64,000 nucleotides of DNA from Sulfitobacter mediterraneus. Its GTDB lineage: Bacteria; Pseudomonadota; Alphaproteobacteria; Rhodobacterales; Rhodobacteraceae. Position numbers and translations under genes: made by a program. This document shows, one piece after another, positions 8,659-17,801 of this stretch (position 1 is its first letter; each line of letters starts with the position of its first letter). The notes under the pieces were generated by a model. The model searched no databases. It was not told where the DNA came from and saw nothing but the letters and a program-made list of their open reading frames with translations. The DNA lies in the NCBI RefSeq assembly GCF_003054325.1, contig NZ_QBKU01000004.1, positions 124,001 to 188,000 on the forward strand. Reading direction: 5' to 3'.

Positions 8659-9114
8659 TCAAAGCGCGGTTTGCGCTGCCTTGATCTGCGCCACGACCTC
8701 GGCAGGGTGAGCCAGATCGCGGATCACGACAGACTGGCCGTTTCGCAATGTCACGACAACACGCGACAGCCATTGTTTGCGCAGGGTTGTAATATCGCTC
8801 AGGGCCACCTGCCCATGGCCTTCGGGGCCGTCATAAATCAAGGCGGCAGCCGTCAGCTGCCAAACCTCGCGGCGGCGCCTGCGCCATGCGGCCAAATCTT
8901 CAATGGCGAAGACACCGACAAGACCGGCTGTCGCAAGCAATGACCAACCGGACCCGAGGCGGAGCATCTCGTTATAGGGCGTTTCGGAAAAGGCCAGCGC
9001 AAGACCTGCGGGCAGTTGCAACCCGAGTGCCGTCAGCGCGGTGACAATCGCAATACGCCGCAGGATCGCTTTGGGCGCGGGCCGCCATTGCGCAATGGGG
9101 TCTACCCGATCCAC
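8659..9114 (-). CDS. Membrane protein of unknown function in the pyr operon, possible PH-like domain
   Basis: A 151-residue protein. Two hydrophobic segments (about 22-45, IAIVTALTALGLQLPAGLALA, and 56-72, WSLLATAGLVGVFAIEDL) are followed by a basic RRRRR patch and a small beta-rich domain (ALIYDGPEGHGQVALSDI, SRVVVTLRNGQSVVIRDL) ending in an amphipathic helix. The layout resembles the hairpin plus PH-like-domain protein at 3.8 kb. It overlaps the upstream 33-residue gene by 13 bases. It lies between pyrB and the pyrC-like gene, so a link to that complex is possible but untested. Confidence 0.72.
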   Translation of the reverse strand: MDRVDPIAQWRPAPKAILRRIAIVTALTALGLQLPAGLALAFSETPYNEMLRLGSGWSLLATAGLVGVFAIEDLAAWRRRRREVWQLTAAALIYDGPEGHGQVALSDITTLRKQWLSRVVVTLRNGQSVVIRDLAHPAEVVAQIKAAQTAL

Positions 9115-9203
9115 AACATCATGCCGACCACGCCAAAGGCCACCAGTAGCGCGATCATCGCGATGCGGCCGGACATTTTGGGATCGGGTTTGGGTTCTTG
9201 CAT
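9102..9203 (-). CDS. 33-residue single-pass membrane micro-protein
   Basis: An ATG at 9203 opens a 33-codon frame: a charged head MQEPKPDPKMSGR, then one hydrophobic helix rich in Ile, Ala, Val and Met, ending in LWIG and TAG. Its 3' end overlaps the start of the 151-residue membrane gene by 13 bases, and it sits 50 bases after the 174-residue gene, so it fits an operon position. Short frames arise by chance. The charged head plus clean helix plus coupling make this one plausible. Confidence 0.5.
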   Translation of the reverse strand: MQEPKPDPKMSGRIAMIALLVAFGVVGMMLWIG

Positions 9204-9253
9204 GGGCAGGTCTTAGCGGAATGTGCCGCGCTGCGCCAGTGGTGCGATACCTG

Positions 9254-9778
9254 TCACAGCGCCCACCACAAAATCAAGGCGCCCAAAACGATCAATCCGG
9301 CCACGACCATCGCGCCCGCGCCGCGTCCGCCCGCCGGATTAGGCGGTGTGGTTTGTGCGTGACCACTGTAAGGCGCGGCGGCCTCGCTGGTCAGCGGACC
9401 TTCGGGTTGCGCAGGTTTTGTTTCGCCGTAAGTGCCAATTAAGGTCAGTTGCAATGCGGGGTTCAGCACGGCCGCTTTGCCGCGAAAGGCCGTGGAATAG
9501 ACCAGCATCACCCACCCATCCAGCGCGGCCAGTTTGGCCGCATCGCGATCCAGCGTCTCGGATTGTACGTCCAGACCTTCGCGCAGATAGCCCAGCAGCC
9601 CAATTTGATCGAGATCTGCAATGCGGATGACTTCGACGCCCTTGGGATCCACCTCCGCGCCCAGCATTGTCGACAGCGATCCGGGGTTCTCAAGCGTTTG
9701 TGCTGCCCCATCAGGCAGCGAAACCGAGAACACTCTGACCTGCCCGTGTTCGTTGCGGGGGATGTCAATCGTCCTCAT
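9254..9778 (-). CDS. Tail-anchored protein of unknown function downstream of pyrB
   Basis: A 174-residue protein with a soluble domain of about 115 residues (MRTIDIPRNEHGQVRVFSV, then DQIGLLGYLREGLDV and LDGWVMLVYSTAFRGKAAVL), a Pro/Thr/Gly-rich linker near 118-150, and a single C-terminal hydrophobic helix (VVAGLIVLGALILWW). This is the look of a tail-anchored inner-membrane protein facing the cytosol. It follows pyrB by 42 bases in the same direction. I know of no defined function. Its position suggests it could anchor or regulate the carbamoyltransferase, which is inference. Confidence 0.75.
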   Translation of the reverse strand: MRTIDIPRNEHGQVRVFSVSLPDGAAQTLENPGSLSTMLGAEVDPKGVEVIRIADLDQIGLLGYLREGLDVQSETLDRDAAKLAALDGWVMLVYSTAFRGKAAVLNPALQLTLIGTYGETKPAQPEGPLTSEAAAPYSGHAQTTPPNPAGGRGAGAMVVAGLIVLGALILWWAL

Positions 9779-9820
9779 GGCGCTGCTCCTTTGATGTGTC
9801 CGGTGTCACGAACACAACGC

Positions 9821-10762
9821 CTAGGCGGCTCGTGCGTTCCGAATGTTTTGTGCCAGAAGGTCCATCGCGGCCATCCGTACGGCCACGCCCATCTCGACCT
9901 GATCCTGAATAACGCTGCGATTGATGTCATCGGCAAGGGTGCCGTCAATCTCAACGCCGCGGTTCATTGGGCCGGGGTGCATGACGATGGCATCGGGCTT
10001 GGCGTGGGCCAGTTTTTCGGCGTCCAGCCCGTAGCGGTGATAGTACTCCCGCTCGGACGGAATGAAACCGCCATCCATGCGTTCTTTCTGCAGGCGCAGC
10101 ATCATCACCACGTCCACATCTTTCAGGCCCTCGGCCATGTCATCAAAGACTTCGACGCCAAATTCACCGATTTGCGATGGCATCAAGGTGGGCGGGCCAA
10201 TCAGGCGGATGCGATTCTCCATCTTGCCCAGCAACATGATGTTCGACCGGGCCACGCGGCTGTGGGCGATATCGCCGCAGATCGCGATGGACAGACGGTG
10301 CAACCGGCCCTTGGCCCGGCGGATGGTCAAGGCATCCAGCAAAGCCTGCGTCGGGTGCTCGTGGCGCCCGTCACCGGCGTTCAACACAGCACAGTTTACC
10401 TTTTGCGCCAGCAGATCAACCGCGCCCGATTGCGGATGGCGCACCACCAGAAGGTCGGGATGCATCGCGTTCAGTGTCAGCGCCGTATCAATCAGCGTTT
10501 CGCCCTTTTTGATCGACGAGGCCTGCATCGCCATGTTCATCACATCCGCGCCGAGCCGTTTGCCCGCGATCTCAAAGCTGGCCTGCGTGCGGGTCGAGTT
10601 TTCAAAGAACATGTTGATCTGGGTCATGCCCGCCAGCACGTCGTTGTGCTTGTCCGCCTGCCGGTTCAGATCGGCATAAAAATCGGCGCGGTCCAGAATG
10701 GCGGTGATATCTGGCGGGGACAGCGGCTCAATGCCAAGCAGGTGACGGTGGGGGAAGGACAT
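9821..10762 (-). CDS. pyrB: Aspartate carbamoyltransferase catalytic chain
   Basis: A 313-residue enzyme forming carbamoyl-aspartate in de novo pyrimidine synthesis. The carbamoyl-phosphate binding motif [12 protein letters not shown] near residue 55, the [12 protein letters not shown] segment and [12 protein letters not shown] near 265 are all present, and length matches catalytic chains. The start [10 protein letters not shown] at 10762 is chosen over upstream in-frame ATGs because it fits the family. No regulatory pyrI chain is nearby. The partner is likely the pyrC-like protein encoded four genes downstream. Confidence 0.95.
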   Translation of the reverse strand: MSFPHRHLLGIEPLSPPDITAILDRADFYADLNRQADKHNDVLAGMTQINMFFENSTRTQASFEIAGKRLGADVMNMAMQASSIKKGETLIDTALTLNAMHPDLLVVRHPQSGAVDLLAQKVNCAVLNAGDGRHEHPTQALLDALTIRRAKGRLHRLSIAICGDIAHSRVARSNIMLLGKMENRIRLIGPPTLMPSQIGEFGVEVFDDMAEGLKDVDVVMMLRLQKERMDGGFIPSEREYYHRYGLDAEKLAHAKPDAIVMHPGPMNRGVEIDGTLADDINRSVIQDQVEMGVAVRMAAMDLLAQNIRNARAA

Positions 10763-10912
10763 GGGCAGACCCTTTTGCAGCGTTGCGGCCTTATAGGCGG
10801 GCATTGCCCTGCGCGGCAAGGTGATTGAGGGGCGGCGGCCCTGTTCCTGCGCAAATTGCCGCATGTCGAACAGGGGTTTTGGTTCCCGTCGCCGCAGGCG
10901 TAAGTTGGGTGC

Positions 10913-11686
10913 ATGGAATCAGTGAATTTTCATCATGATCTGGCCCTGCTGGACTGGCAGGTCGAACTGGGCGCGACAGAGGCGATCTGCGATGCGCCGG
11001 TCAACCGCTATGAGGTGCCCGCCGCGGTTGAAAAGCCAAAAAAAGCGGTTGCTGCTGGCGTCCAGCCGGGCATCGTCGCCCCCGTCGAGGTGGATGCCGT
11101 TGCAGAGGCTGAGCGGGCGGCGCAGGCCGCGCAATCCTTGCCGGAACTGCAAGAGGCGCTCGCCCGGTTTGAGCTGTGCGATCTCAAGAAAGGTGCGCGG
11201 AACCTTGTGTTTTCTGACGGTATCGCAGGAGCCCGCGTGATGATTGTGGGAGAGGCGCCGGGCCGGGACGAAGACCGTGCAGGTAAGCCCTTTGTGGGCC
11301 GCGCCGGTCAATTGCTGGACCGGATGTTTGGCGCGATTGACATGGGGCGGGCCAATGCGGATGCGCCGATTTATATCACCAATGTTCTGCCTTGGCGGCC
11401 GCCGCAAAACCGCGACCCCAAGCCCGAAGAGATCGCGATGATGCGCCCGTTTTTGCTGCGGCATATCGCGCTGGCCAAGCCCGAGGTGTTGGTGGCGGTG
11501 GGCAATCATGCCTGTCAGGCGCTATTGAACAAACGCGGAATAACCCGCTTGCGCGGTCAATGGGCCGAGGCGGCGGGCTTGCCCGTGATCCCGATGTTCC
11601 ATCCCGCATATCTGCTGCGCAATACAGATGCCAAGCGGGAGGCATGGGCAGATTTGTTAAGCCTGAAGGGGCGATTGACCAAATGA
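10913..11686 (+). CDS. Family-4-like uracil-DNA glycosylase, apparently without an Fe-S cluster
   Basis: A 257-residue protein whose C-terminal 170 residues form a uracil-DNA glycosylase domain: motif [18 protein letters not shown] with the active-site loop, then [19 protein letters not shown], and the second catalytic loop FHPAYLLR. In canonical family 4 enzymes four cysteines bind a 4Fe-4S cluster. Here only one lies at the expected first pair ([11 protein letters not shown]), and the later positions are Trp (LPWRPP) and Met. The first 80 residues are a low-complexity extension. Expected role: removal of uracil from DNA. It overlaps the next gene as ATGA. Confidence 0.85.
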   Translation: MESVNFHHDLALLDWQVELGATEAICDAPVNRYEVPAAVEKPKKAVAAGVQPGIVAPVEVDAVAEAERAAQAAQSLPELQEALARFELCDLKKGARNLVFSDGIAGARVMIVGEAPGRDEDRAGKPFVGRAGQLLDRMFGAIDMGRANADAPIYITNVLPWRPPQNRDPKPEEIAMMRPFLLRHIALAKPEVLVAVGNHACQALLNKRGITRLRGQWAEAAGLPVIPMFHPAYLLRNTDAKREAWADLLSLKGRLTK

Positions 11687-12297
11687 TTGATCTGCTGACA
11701 TTGGCCGCGTTTGTGCCTGCCTCTCTGGCGCTGAACCTGACGCCGGGGGCGGATATGATGTTTTGTCTCGGGCAGGGGCTGCGCTCTGGGCCAAGGGCGG
11801 CAGTTGCGGCGAGCGCGGGCATTTCGGCGGGGTCGATGGTGCATGTTTTGCTGGCGGGGCTGGGCCTTGGCGCGGTGATCGCGGCGGTGCCTTGGGCGTT
11901 TGATGCGATCCGCTGGGCGGGCGTGGCCTATTTGCTGTTCCTGGCGGTGCAGTCCCTGCGCAGCCATGGTGGAGCGCAGCATAAGGCGGCAGCGCTGCGT
12001 CCTGCGCGGGCCTTTGCAACGGGATTTATCGTGAATCTGACCAATCCCAAGCTGATCTTCTTTGTGCTGGCGTTCTTGCCGCAGTTTGTGAAGCCCGAAG
12101 CGGGCAGCGTCTTGCTGCAGTTCCTGATTTTTGGTTCGATCATCGGGCTGTTTGGCTTTTTCATTAACGCCGCTGTCGGCGTCTTCGCAGGTGGTGTTGG
12201 TCGGCGTGTGGCCTCGGGCAGCCGCGCGTTAAGCTGGATCACCAGCGGAATTTTTGTCGCGCTTGCGGCGCGATTGGCCCTGATGGAGCGAACATGA
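11683..12297 (+). CDS. LysE/RhtB-family exporter
   Basis: A 204-residue polytopic membrane protein with the LysE-family N-terminus (LNLTPGADMMFCLGQG), the central motif LTNPKLIFFVLAFLPQF and about six helices. It should export an amino acid or similar solute; the substrate is unknown. The ATG at 11683 overlaps the stop of the uracil-DNA glycosylase gene, and its own stop overlaps the moaB start, giving a three-gene coupled operon with no obvious metabolic link. Confidence 0.88.
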   Translation: MIDLLTLAAFVPASLALNLTPGADMMFCLGQGLRSGPRAAVAASAGISAGSMVHVLLAGLGLGAVIAAVPWAFDAIRWAGVAYLLFLAVQSLRSHGGAQHKAAALRPARAFATGFIVNLTNPKLIFFVLAFLPQFVKPEAGSVLLQFLIFGSIIGLFGFFINAAVGVFAGGVGRRVASGSRALSWITSGIFVALAARLALMERT

Positions 12298-12836
12298 GCA
12301 GAATTGACGAAACCATGGAGTTTGTCCCTGTCCGTATTGCGGTGCTAACCGTGTCGGACACGCGGGCGTTGGCAGACGACAAATCCGGCGATGTTCTGGC
12401 CGCGCGGATCGAGGCGGCAGGGCACACCTTGAAAGAACGCAACATCGTGCGCGACGAACGCAAATTGATCGCAGATCAGCTGCGGACATGGTGCGCGGAC
12501 GGCGATATTGATGTGGTGATCAGCACCGGTGGTACGGGATTGACCGGCCGCGATGTGACCGTTGAGGCGCACCGGGATGTTTACGAAAAAGAGATCGAAG
12601 CCTTCGGGACGGTCTTTACCATTGTGTCGATGCAAAAGATCGGCACCTCCGCCGTGCAAAGCCGCGCCACGGGCGGCGTGTCCAATGGCACCTATCTCTT
12701 TGCGCTGCCTGGATCGCCGGGGGCCTGCAAGGATGCCTGGGACGAGATTTTGTGCAAACAGCTCGATTATCGGCACCGGCCGTGCAACTTTGTGGAAATT
12801 ATGCCGCGTTTGGATGAACACAAACGACGGAAGTAA
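12294..12836 (+). CDS. moaB: Molybdenum cofactor biosynthesis protein MoaB
   Basis: A 180-residue MogA/MoaB-fold protein expected to adenylylate molybdopterin before molybdenum insertion. The signature ISTGGTGLTGRDVT (residues about 82-95), LTVSDTRALADDKSGD near the N-terminus and FALPGSPGACKDAWDEIL near 140-157 are clear. The start overlaps the LysE stop (ATGA). Other molybdenum cofactor genes (fdhD, mobA, mobB, moeA) lie 13 kb to the right. Confidence 0.93.
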   Translation: MSRIDETMEFVPVRIAVLTVSDTRALADDKSGDVLAARIEAAGHTLKERNIVRDERKLIADQLRTWCADGDIDVVISTGGTGLTGRDVTVEAHRDVYEKEIEAFGTVFTIVSMQKIGTSAVQSRATGGVSNGTYLFALPGSPGACKDAWDEILCKQLDYRHRPCNFVEIMPRLDEHKRRK

Positions 12837-12857
12837 CGCGGGCCCCCGTATCACCTT

Positions 12858-12868
12858 GTGACTTGGCT
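12858..12868 (+). promoter_or_regulatory. Candidate -35 region of the RND operon
   Basis: The 11-mer GTGACTTGGCT contains TTGGCT, and 16 bases further on lies TAGGTT, an acceptable -35/-10 pair ending about 20 bases before the efflux membrane-fusion gene. The identical 11-mer occurs on the opposite strand upstream of the DsbD-like gene at 18648-18658. Read by eye only. Confidence 0.3.
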
Positions 12869-12903
12869 TTTGTGTACGGGCCACTAGGTTAAATGAGCGG
12901 CGC

Positions 12904-14394
12904 ATGTCCGCAGGTGATGGGATAGCGATGCGGTTTCTGAGACAAAGCATGATCGGTCTGTTTCTGGCGGCGCTGACGTTTGGCCTGCTGGCCTATGCCG
13001 TGTCTTTGGTGGGCGGTGCCCTGCGCGAACGCCTTGCCGATGAGGCCAAGGCCCCGCCAGCGCGGGAACGGGTGTTTGCCGTGAACGTGCAAATGGCACA
13101 GGCACAGGATGTGACCCCGGTTTTGCAAAGCTTTGGCGAGGTGCAAAGCCGCCGATTGCTGGAACTTCGCGCGGCAGGCAGTGGCCGTGTGATCGGGTTG
13201 GCCGAAGGGTTTGAGGACGGCGGCACAGTTGTGGCCGGGCAAGAGCTGGTGCAGCTGGACCCGGCAGATGCGCAATCTGCGGTGGACCGCGCGTCCAATG
13301 ATCTGTCCGATGCCGAAGCCGCCGTGCGCGACGCGGATCGCAATCTTGCCTTGGCCCGTGATGAGTTGGCCGCAGCCGAAGATCAGGCGAGCTTGCGCGA
13401 ACGCGCGTTGATCCGGCAACAAGATCTGGCCGAGCGGGGCGTGGGCACCACAGCAGCAACCGAAACCGCTGAACTGGCGGTCTCAGCCGCGCAGCAGGCG
13501 GTGCTGTCACGGCGGCAGGCGCTGGCGCAGGGTCAAACCCGTGTGGATCAGGCCGCAACAGGATTGGCACGCTCGCGCATTGCGCTGGCCGAGGCGCGGC
13601 GGCGGCTTGAGGATACCACTTTGACCGCGCCCTTTGATGGCACGTTGTCTTCGACCAATGTCGTGGTGGGGCGCTTGGTCTCTGCCAATGAACGGCTGGC
13701 GGAGCTGATTGATCCCGATGATCTGGAAGTGTCTTTCCGGCTGTCGACCGCGCAATTTGCGCGATTGTTGGATGATCAAGGCGGGTTGATCCGTGCGGAT
13801 GTGGATGTGATTCTGGATGTCGCCGGTGTGGATCTGACAGCAAAAGGCCGGATCAGCCGTGCTGCCGCTGCGGCGGGTGAAGGGTCTACTGGACGCCTGA
13901 TCTTTGCGGCCCTGGGCAGTGCGCCGGGGTTCAAGCCGGGCGATTTTGTGACCGTTCAGGTGCGGGAGCCAGAGCTGCCTGGCGTTGTGCGCTTGCCCGC
14001 CTCGGCGGTGGATGCGGGCGGCGAGGTTCTGGTGCTGAACGCCGAAGACCGGCTTGAGGCGGTGCAAGTTACGGTGCTGCGCAATCAGGGCGATGATGTG
14101 CTGGTGCGCGGGCCGATCCTTGGCCGTGAGGTTGTTGAGGCACGCTCACCCCTGCTTGGCGCAGGGATCGCGGTGAAACCATTGCGGCGCGGCGCGGATG
14201 GCGCGGCCACTGCGCCGCCGGACGAACCTGAAATGCTTGAGTTGACCGAAGAACGCCGCGCCCGGCTTGTGGCATTTGTCGAGGGGAACAAACGGATGCC
14301 AAAAGAGGCCAAAGCACGGGTGTTGGCACAATTGTCAAAACCGCAGGTGCCCGCCCGCATGGTGGCTCGCATTGAAAGCCGCATGGGGGGCTAG
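12904..14394 (+). CDS. RND efflux membrane-fusion (periplasmic adaptor) subunit
   Basis: A 496-residue HlyD/AcrA-type adaptor. An N-terminal membrane anchor (MIGLFLAALTFGLLAYAVSL) is followed by a lipoyl half (VLQSFGEVQSRRLLELRA), a long alpha-helical hairpin (residues about 115-225, rich in Ala/Glu/Arg), the second lipoyl half (LTAPFDGTLSSTNVVVG) and a beta-barrel and membrane-proximal domain. It links an inner-membrane RND pump to an outer-membrane channel. The pump gene follows after 2 bases. The start could be the ATG at 12904 or at 12928. A charged C-terminal helix of about 50 residues extends beyond the usual adaptor end. Substrate unknown. Confidence 0.9.
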   Translation: MSAGDGIAMRFLRQSMIGLFLAALTFGLLAYAVSLVGGALRERLADEAKAPPARERVFAVNVQMAQAQDVTPVLQSFGEVQSRRLLELRAAGSGRVIGLAEGFEDGGTVVAGQELVQLDPADAQSAVDRASNDLSDAEAAVRDADRNLALARDELAAAEDQASLRERALIRQQDLAERGVGTTAATETAELAVSAAQQAVLSRRQALAQGQTRVDQAATGLARSRIALAEARRRLEDTTLTAPFDGTLSSTNVVVGRLVSANERLAELIDPDDLEVSFRLSTAQFARLLDDQGGLIRADVDVILDVAGVDLTAKGRISRAAAAAGEGSTGRLIFAALGSAPGFKPGDFVTVQVREPELPGVVRLPASAVDAGGEVLVLNAEDRLEAVQVTVLRNQGDDVLVRGPILGREVVEARSPLLGAGIAVKPLRRGADGAATAPPDEPEMLELTEERRARLVAFVEGNKRMPKEAKARVLAQLSKPQVPARMVARIESRMGG

Positions 14395-14396
14395 CT

Positions 14397-17300
14397 ATGG
14401 CACGGCCCATCGGATCTGCGGCAGGGGGCATCCTGTCCTATTTCACCCGCCATGCCACGGCGGCGAACCTGTTGCTGGTGGTGCTTTTGGTGGCCGGATT
14501 TGCCGCCGCGCCCAATATGCGCGCGCAGTTCTTTCCTGATGTGATCATCGACAATGTCTCTGTGACAACGCTGTGGAGCGGGGCCGGGGCCGAAGATGTG
14601 GACGAGGCCATCGTGCAGGTACTTGAGCCTGCTTTGCTGGGTGTTGAGGGTGTCGAAAGTTCCAACAGCACCTCGCGCGAAGGGCGCGGTGTGGTGACGC
14701 TGGATTTTGAGCCGGGCTGGGACATGGCCCGCGCGGCGGCGGATGTGCAGACGGCGGTCGATGCCATTACGACACTGCCCGATGATGCCGAAGACCCCAA
14801 CGTGCGGCGCGGCGCTTGGCGGGACAGGGTCACAGATGTGGTGATCACCGGCCCGATTGCCCCCGCGCAACTGGGCCGTTTTGCCGATGAATTTGTAACG
14901 CGTCTCTTTGCGGCGGGCGTCACGCGCACCACCATCCAAGGGGTCGCCGCGCCAGAAACATTGGTCGAGGTGCCCTCGGCCAAGCTGATTGCGTTTGACG
15001 TGTCCATGGCAGATATCGCCAGCGCCATTGCCGCCGAGGTCGACGCCGATCCAGCGGGGGATGTGAGCGGCGCGAACGCGCGGGTGCGGACAGGCACCGC
15101 CAAACGCAGCGCGGCGGAGATTGCTGGCATTGTCCTGCGGTCTAATCCTGACGGGTCAAAATTGACCATTGGTGATGTCGCGCTCGTTCGCACCCAAGGC
15201 GTGGACCGCGAACGCAGCTTTTTTGTCGGGCCGGACCCGGCGATGTCGATCCGGGTTGACCGCTCTGACAGGGGCGATGCTATCGCCATTCAAGAACGGG
15301 TAGAACAGGTCGCCGCTGAATTGCAGGCGGGCTTGCCGGCCTCTGTCACGGTGGAGCTGATCCGCACCCGCGCCGAGGCAATCACCGGGCGTCTGGATTT
15401 GCTGATCGACAATGGCCTAATGGGGCTTGGGTTGGTCGTTGGGCTGCTGTTTTTGTTCCTCAATGCGCGCACCGCGTTCTGGGTTGCGGCAGGCATTCCC
15501 GTGGCGATGGGGGCGGCGATTGCGCTGATGTATGCGGCGGGTTTGACGCTGAACATGATCTCGCTTTTTGGGCTGATTATCACGCTGGGCATTGTCGTGG
15601 ACGATGCGATTGTGGTGGGTGAACACGCCGATCACCGCTATCGCGCACTTGGCGAAGGGGCGATGCAAGCGGCGGAGAACGCCGCGCGGCGCATGGCAAT
15701 GCCGGTGTTTGCGGCGACTTTGACCACCATCATCGCCTTCTTTGGGTTGGTCGCTGTGGGCGGGCGCTTTGGCGATTTGATCCGCGATATTCCTTTCACG
15801 GTGATTGCGGTTTTGGCGGCCTCGCTGGTCGAATGTTTCTTGATCCTGCCCAACCATATGGCCCACGCCATGCGGGCGGCAGCCAAGCAGCATTGGTATG
15901 ATCTGCCCAGCCGTATCACCAATATTGGCTTTGTCTGGCTGCGTGAAAACCTGTTCCGCCCGTTTATGGCTGGGGTGATCCGAGGGCGGTATGTGGTGCT
16001 GGCCGGGGTGATCGCGATTTTGGCCTCGCAGGTGGCGCTGTTCATCAACGGTGATGTCCAGTGGCGGTTCTTTAATGCGCCCGAGCGTGGCTCTGTTACC
16101 GGCAATTTTGCCATGGCAGAGGGTGCAACTCGTGCCGATACGCTTGAGATGATGCGCGAGATGCAGCGCGCAACAGAGGCTCTTGGCGCAGAGTATGAAG
16201 AGCGCCACGGGGTGAATCCGCTGGATTATGTCATCGCGCAAACGGGCGGCAATTCGGGCTATGGGCTGGCGGTGGCCGATGGCAAAGACAACGATCTGCT
16301 GGGCGGCATTTCCATTGAATTGATCGATGCCGATTTGCGCCCTTATTCCAGCTTTGCTTTTGTCGGAGAGCTTCAGGACCGTGTGGTGCAGCATCCACTG
16401 GCCGAAACGGTCAGCTTTCGGGGGTGGCGGTCCGGCCCCGGAGGGGATGCGCTGGACGTGCAGTTTTACGGGGCGGATACAGATACGCTCAAGGCCGCAT
16501 CAGAGGCGCTGCAATCGGCGCTGCGGCAATATCCGGAAGTCAGCGCGGTTCAGGACAATCTGGCCTATGACAAAGAGGAGTTGATCCTCGATCTGACGGC
16601 ACAGGGACAGGCGCTTGGCTTTACCATCGACACGCTGGGCCGGGCCTTGCGCAACCGTTTGGGCGGGATCGAGGCCGCGACCTATCCCGATGGGCCACGT
16701 TCCGCTGCGATCCGCGTTGAACTGCCCAAAGGCGAGCTGACCGCCGATTTTCTGGACCGTACCCAGATGCGCACCCCTGCGGGTCAATACGTGCCGCTGG
16801 CCGATATCGTCAGCGTGGAACGGCGCACCGGGTTCAGTACAGTGCGGCGTGAGAACGGCATTCGGCTGATCTCGGTGACCGGCGACATTTCCGAAGACGA
16901 CCCCGCCCGCGCCAGCGAAATTGGTGAGGCCTTGCAGAATGACATCTTGCCGCGCATTGCCTCCGAATTGCAGGTTGAATTCCGTCTGGCCGGGTTGAGC
17001 GAGCAGGAAGACGCGTTCCTGAGCGATGCATTGACCGGATTGATCCTGTGTCTGACCGGGATTTTCCTTGTTCTGGCGTGGATCTTTGGATCATGGACCC
17101 GGCCCTTGGTGGTGATGGCGATCATTCCGTTTGGATTGGTCGGCACAATCTATGGCCATGCTCTGTGGGAGGTGCCGTTGAGCATGTTCACAGTGGTTGG
17201 CCTGCTGGGAATGACAGGCATTATCATCAACGATTCCATCGTTTTGGTCACAACGATTGACGAATACGCCAAGACGCGCGGTTTGATCCCGTCGATCATT

Positions 17301-17801
17301 GATGGCGCGGCTGATCGGTTGCGGCCTGTGATGTTGACGACGATGACCACGGTTCTGGGCATGGCGCCGCTGCTGTATGAGCAAAGCCAGCAGGCGCAAT
17401 TCCTTAAACCGACGGTGATCACTCTGGTTTATGGTTTGGGCTTCGGGATGCTGCTGGTGTTGCTGGTGGTGCCTGCACTGGTGGCCGCGCAGCATGACGT
17501 GGCCCGCCAGATCGCCGCGATGCGGCGCGGAACGGCAGCGCCGGTGCGCAGCCTACGCTGGGGTTTGTTGGTGCTGTGGTCGTTGATCGCTGCATGGGGG
17601 GCGGTGACGCTGGGCTGGGCTGCATGGCAGGGCGCTGTGCATCCGCAGGTGTTGGCGCTGTTGCCGATGCTCGCCAGCCTCAAAGCGATGAGCGGGGCCT
17701 TGGCGGCGTTTGTTGCCGGTGCGTTGGTGGTGGCCTTGGCGGGCTATGCCGGGGGGATCGCGGTTTATACCATCGGTGGACGCAAGCGGCAGGCCGCTTA
17801 A
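14397..17801 (+). CDS. RND-family efflux permease
   Basis: A 1134-residue AcrB/HAE-type proton antiporter of the inner membrane. It has the duplicated architecture expected: a first helix (ANLLLVVLLVAGFAA), a large periplasmic loop, helices 2-6 with the proton-relay aspartates in ITLGIVVDDAIVVGEHA, a second periplasmic loop, and the second helix bundle with MTGIIINDSIVLV. It is somewhat longer than AcrB because of an extra C-terminal pair of hydrophobic helices. It is cotranscribed with the adaptor just upstream. No outer-membrane channel gene is adjacent. Its stop overlaps the convergent DsbD-like gene by 4 bases. Confidence 0.94.
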   Translation: MARPIGSAAGGILSYFTRHATAANLLLVVLLVAGFAAAPNMRAQFFPDVIIDNVSVTTLWSGAGAEDVDEAIVQVLEPALLGVEGVESSNSTSREGRGVVTLDFEPGWDMARAAADVQTAVDAITTLPDDAEDPNVRRGAWRDRVTDVVITGPIAPAQLGRFADEFVTRLFAAGVTRTTIQGVAAPETLVEVPSAKLIAFDVSMADIASAIAAEVDADPAGDVSGANARVRTGTAKRSAAEIAGIVLRSNPDGSKLTIGDVALVRTQGVDRERSFFVGPDPAMSIRVDRSDRGDAIAIQERVEQVAAELQAGLPASVTVELIRTRAEAITGRLDLLIDNGLMGLGLVVGLLFLFLNARTAFWVAAGIPVAMGAAIALMYAAGLTLNMISLFGLIITLGIVVDDAIVVGEHADHRYRALGEGAMQAAENAARRMAMPVFAATLTTIIAFFGLVAVGGRFGDLIRDIPFTVIAVLAASLVECFLILPNHMAHAMRAAAKQHWYDLPSRITNIGFVWLRENLFRPFMAGVIRGRYVVLAGVIAILASQVALFINGDVQWRFFNAPERGSVTGNFAMAEGATRADTLEMMREMQRATEALGAEYEERHGVNPLDYVIAQTGGNSGYGLAVADGKDNDLLGGISIELIDADLRPYSSFAFVGELQDRVVQHPLAETVSFRGWRSGPGGDALDVQFYGADTDTLKAASEALQSALRQYPEVSAVQDNLAYDKEELILDLTAQGQALGFTIDTLGRALRNRLGGIEAATYPDGPRSAAIRVELPKGELTADFLDRTQMRTPAGQYVPLADIVSVERRTGFSTVRRENGIRLISVTGDISEDDPARASEIGEALQNDILPRIASELQVEFRLAGLSEQEDAFLSDALTGLILCLTGIFLVLAWIFGSWTRPLVVMAIIPFGLVGTIYGHALWEVPLSMFTVVGLLGMTGIIINDSIVLVTTIDEYAKTRGLIPSIIDGAADRLRPVMLTTMTTVLGMAPLLYEQSQQAQFLKPTVITLVYGLGFGMLLVLLVVPALVAAQHDVARQIAAMRRGTAAPVRSLRWGLLVLWSLIAAWGAVTLGWAAWQGAVHPQVLALLPMLASLKAMSGALAAFVAGALVVALAGYAGGIAVYTIGGRKRQAA

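Noticed and set aside
9449..10828. A 459-codon open frame on the plus strand
   Set aside because: Antisense to pyrB and the 174-residue gene, both with clear coding evidence.
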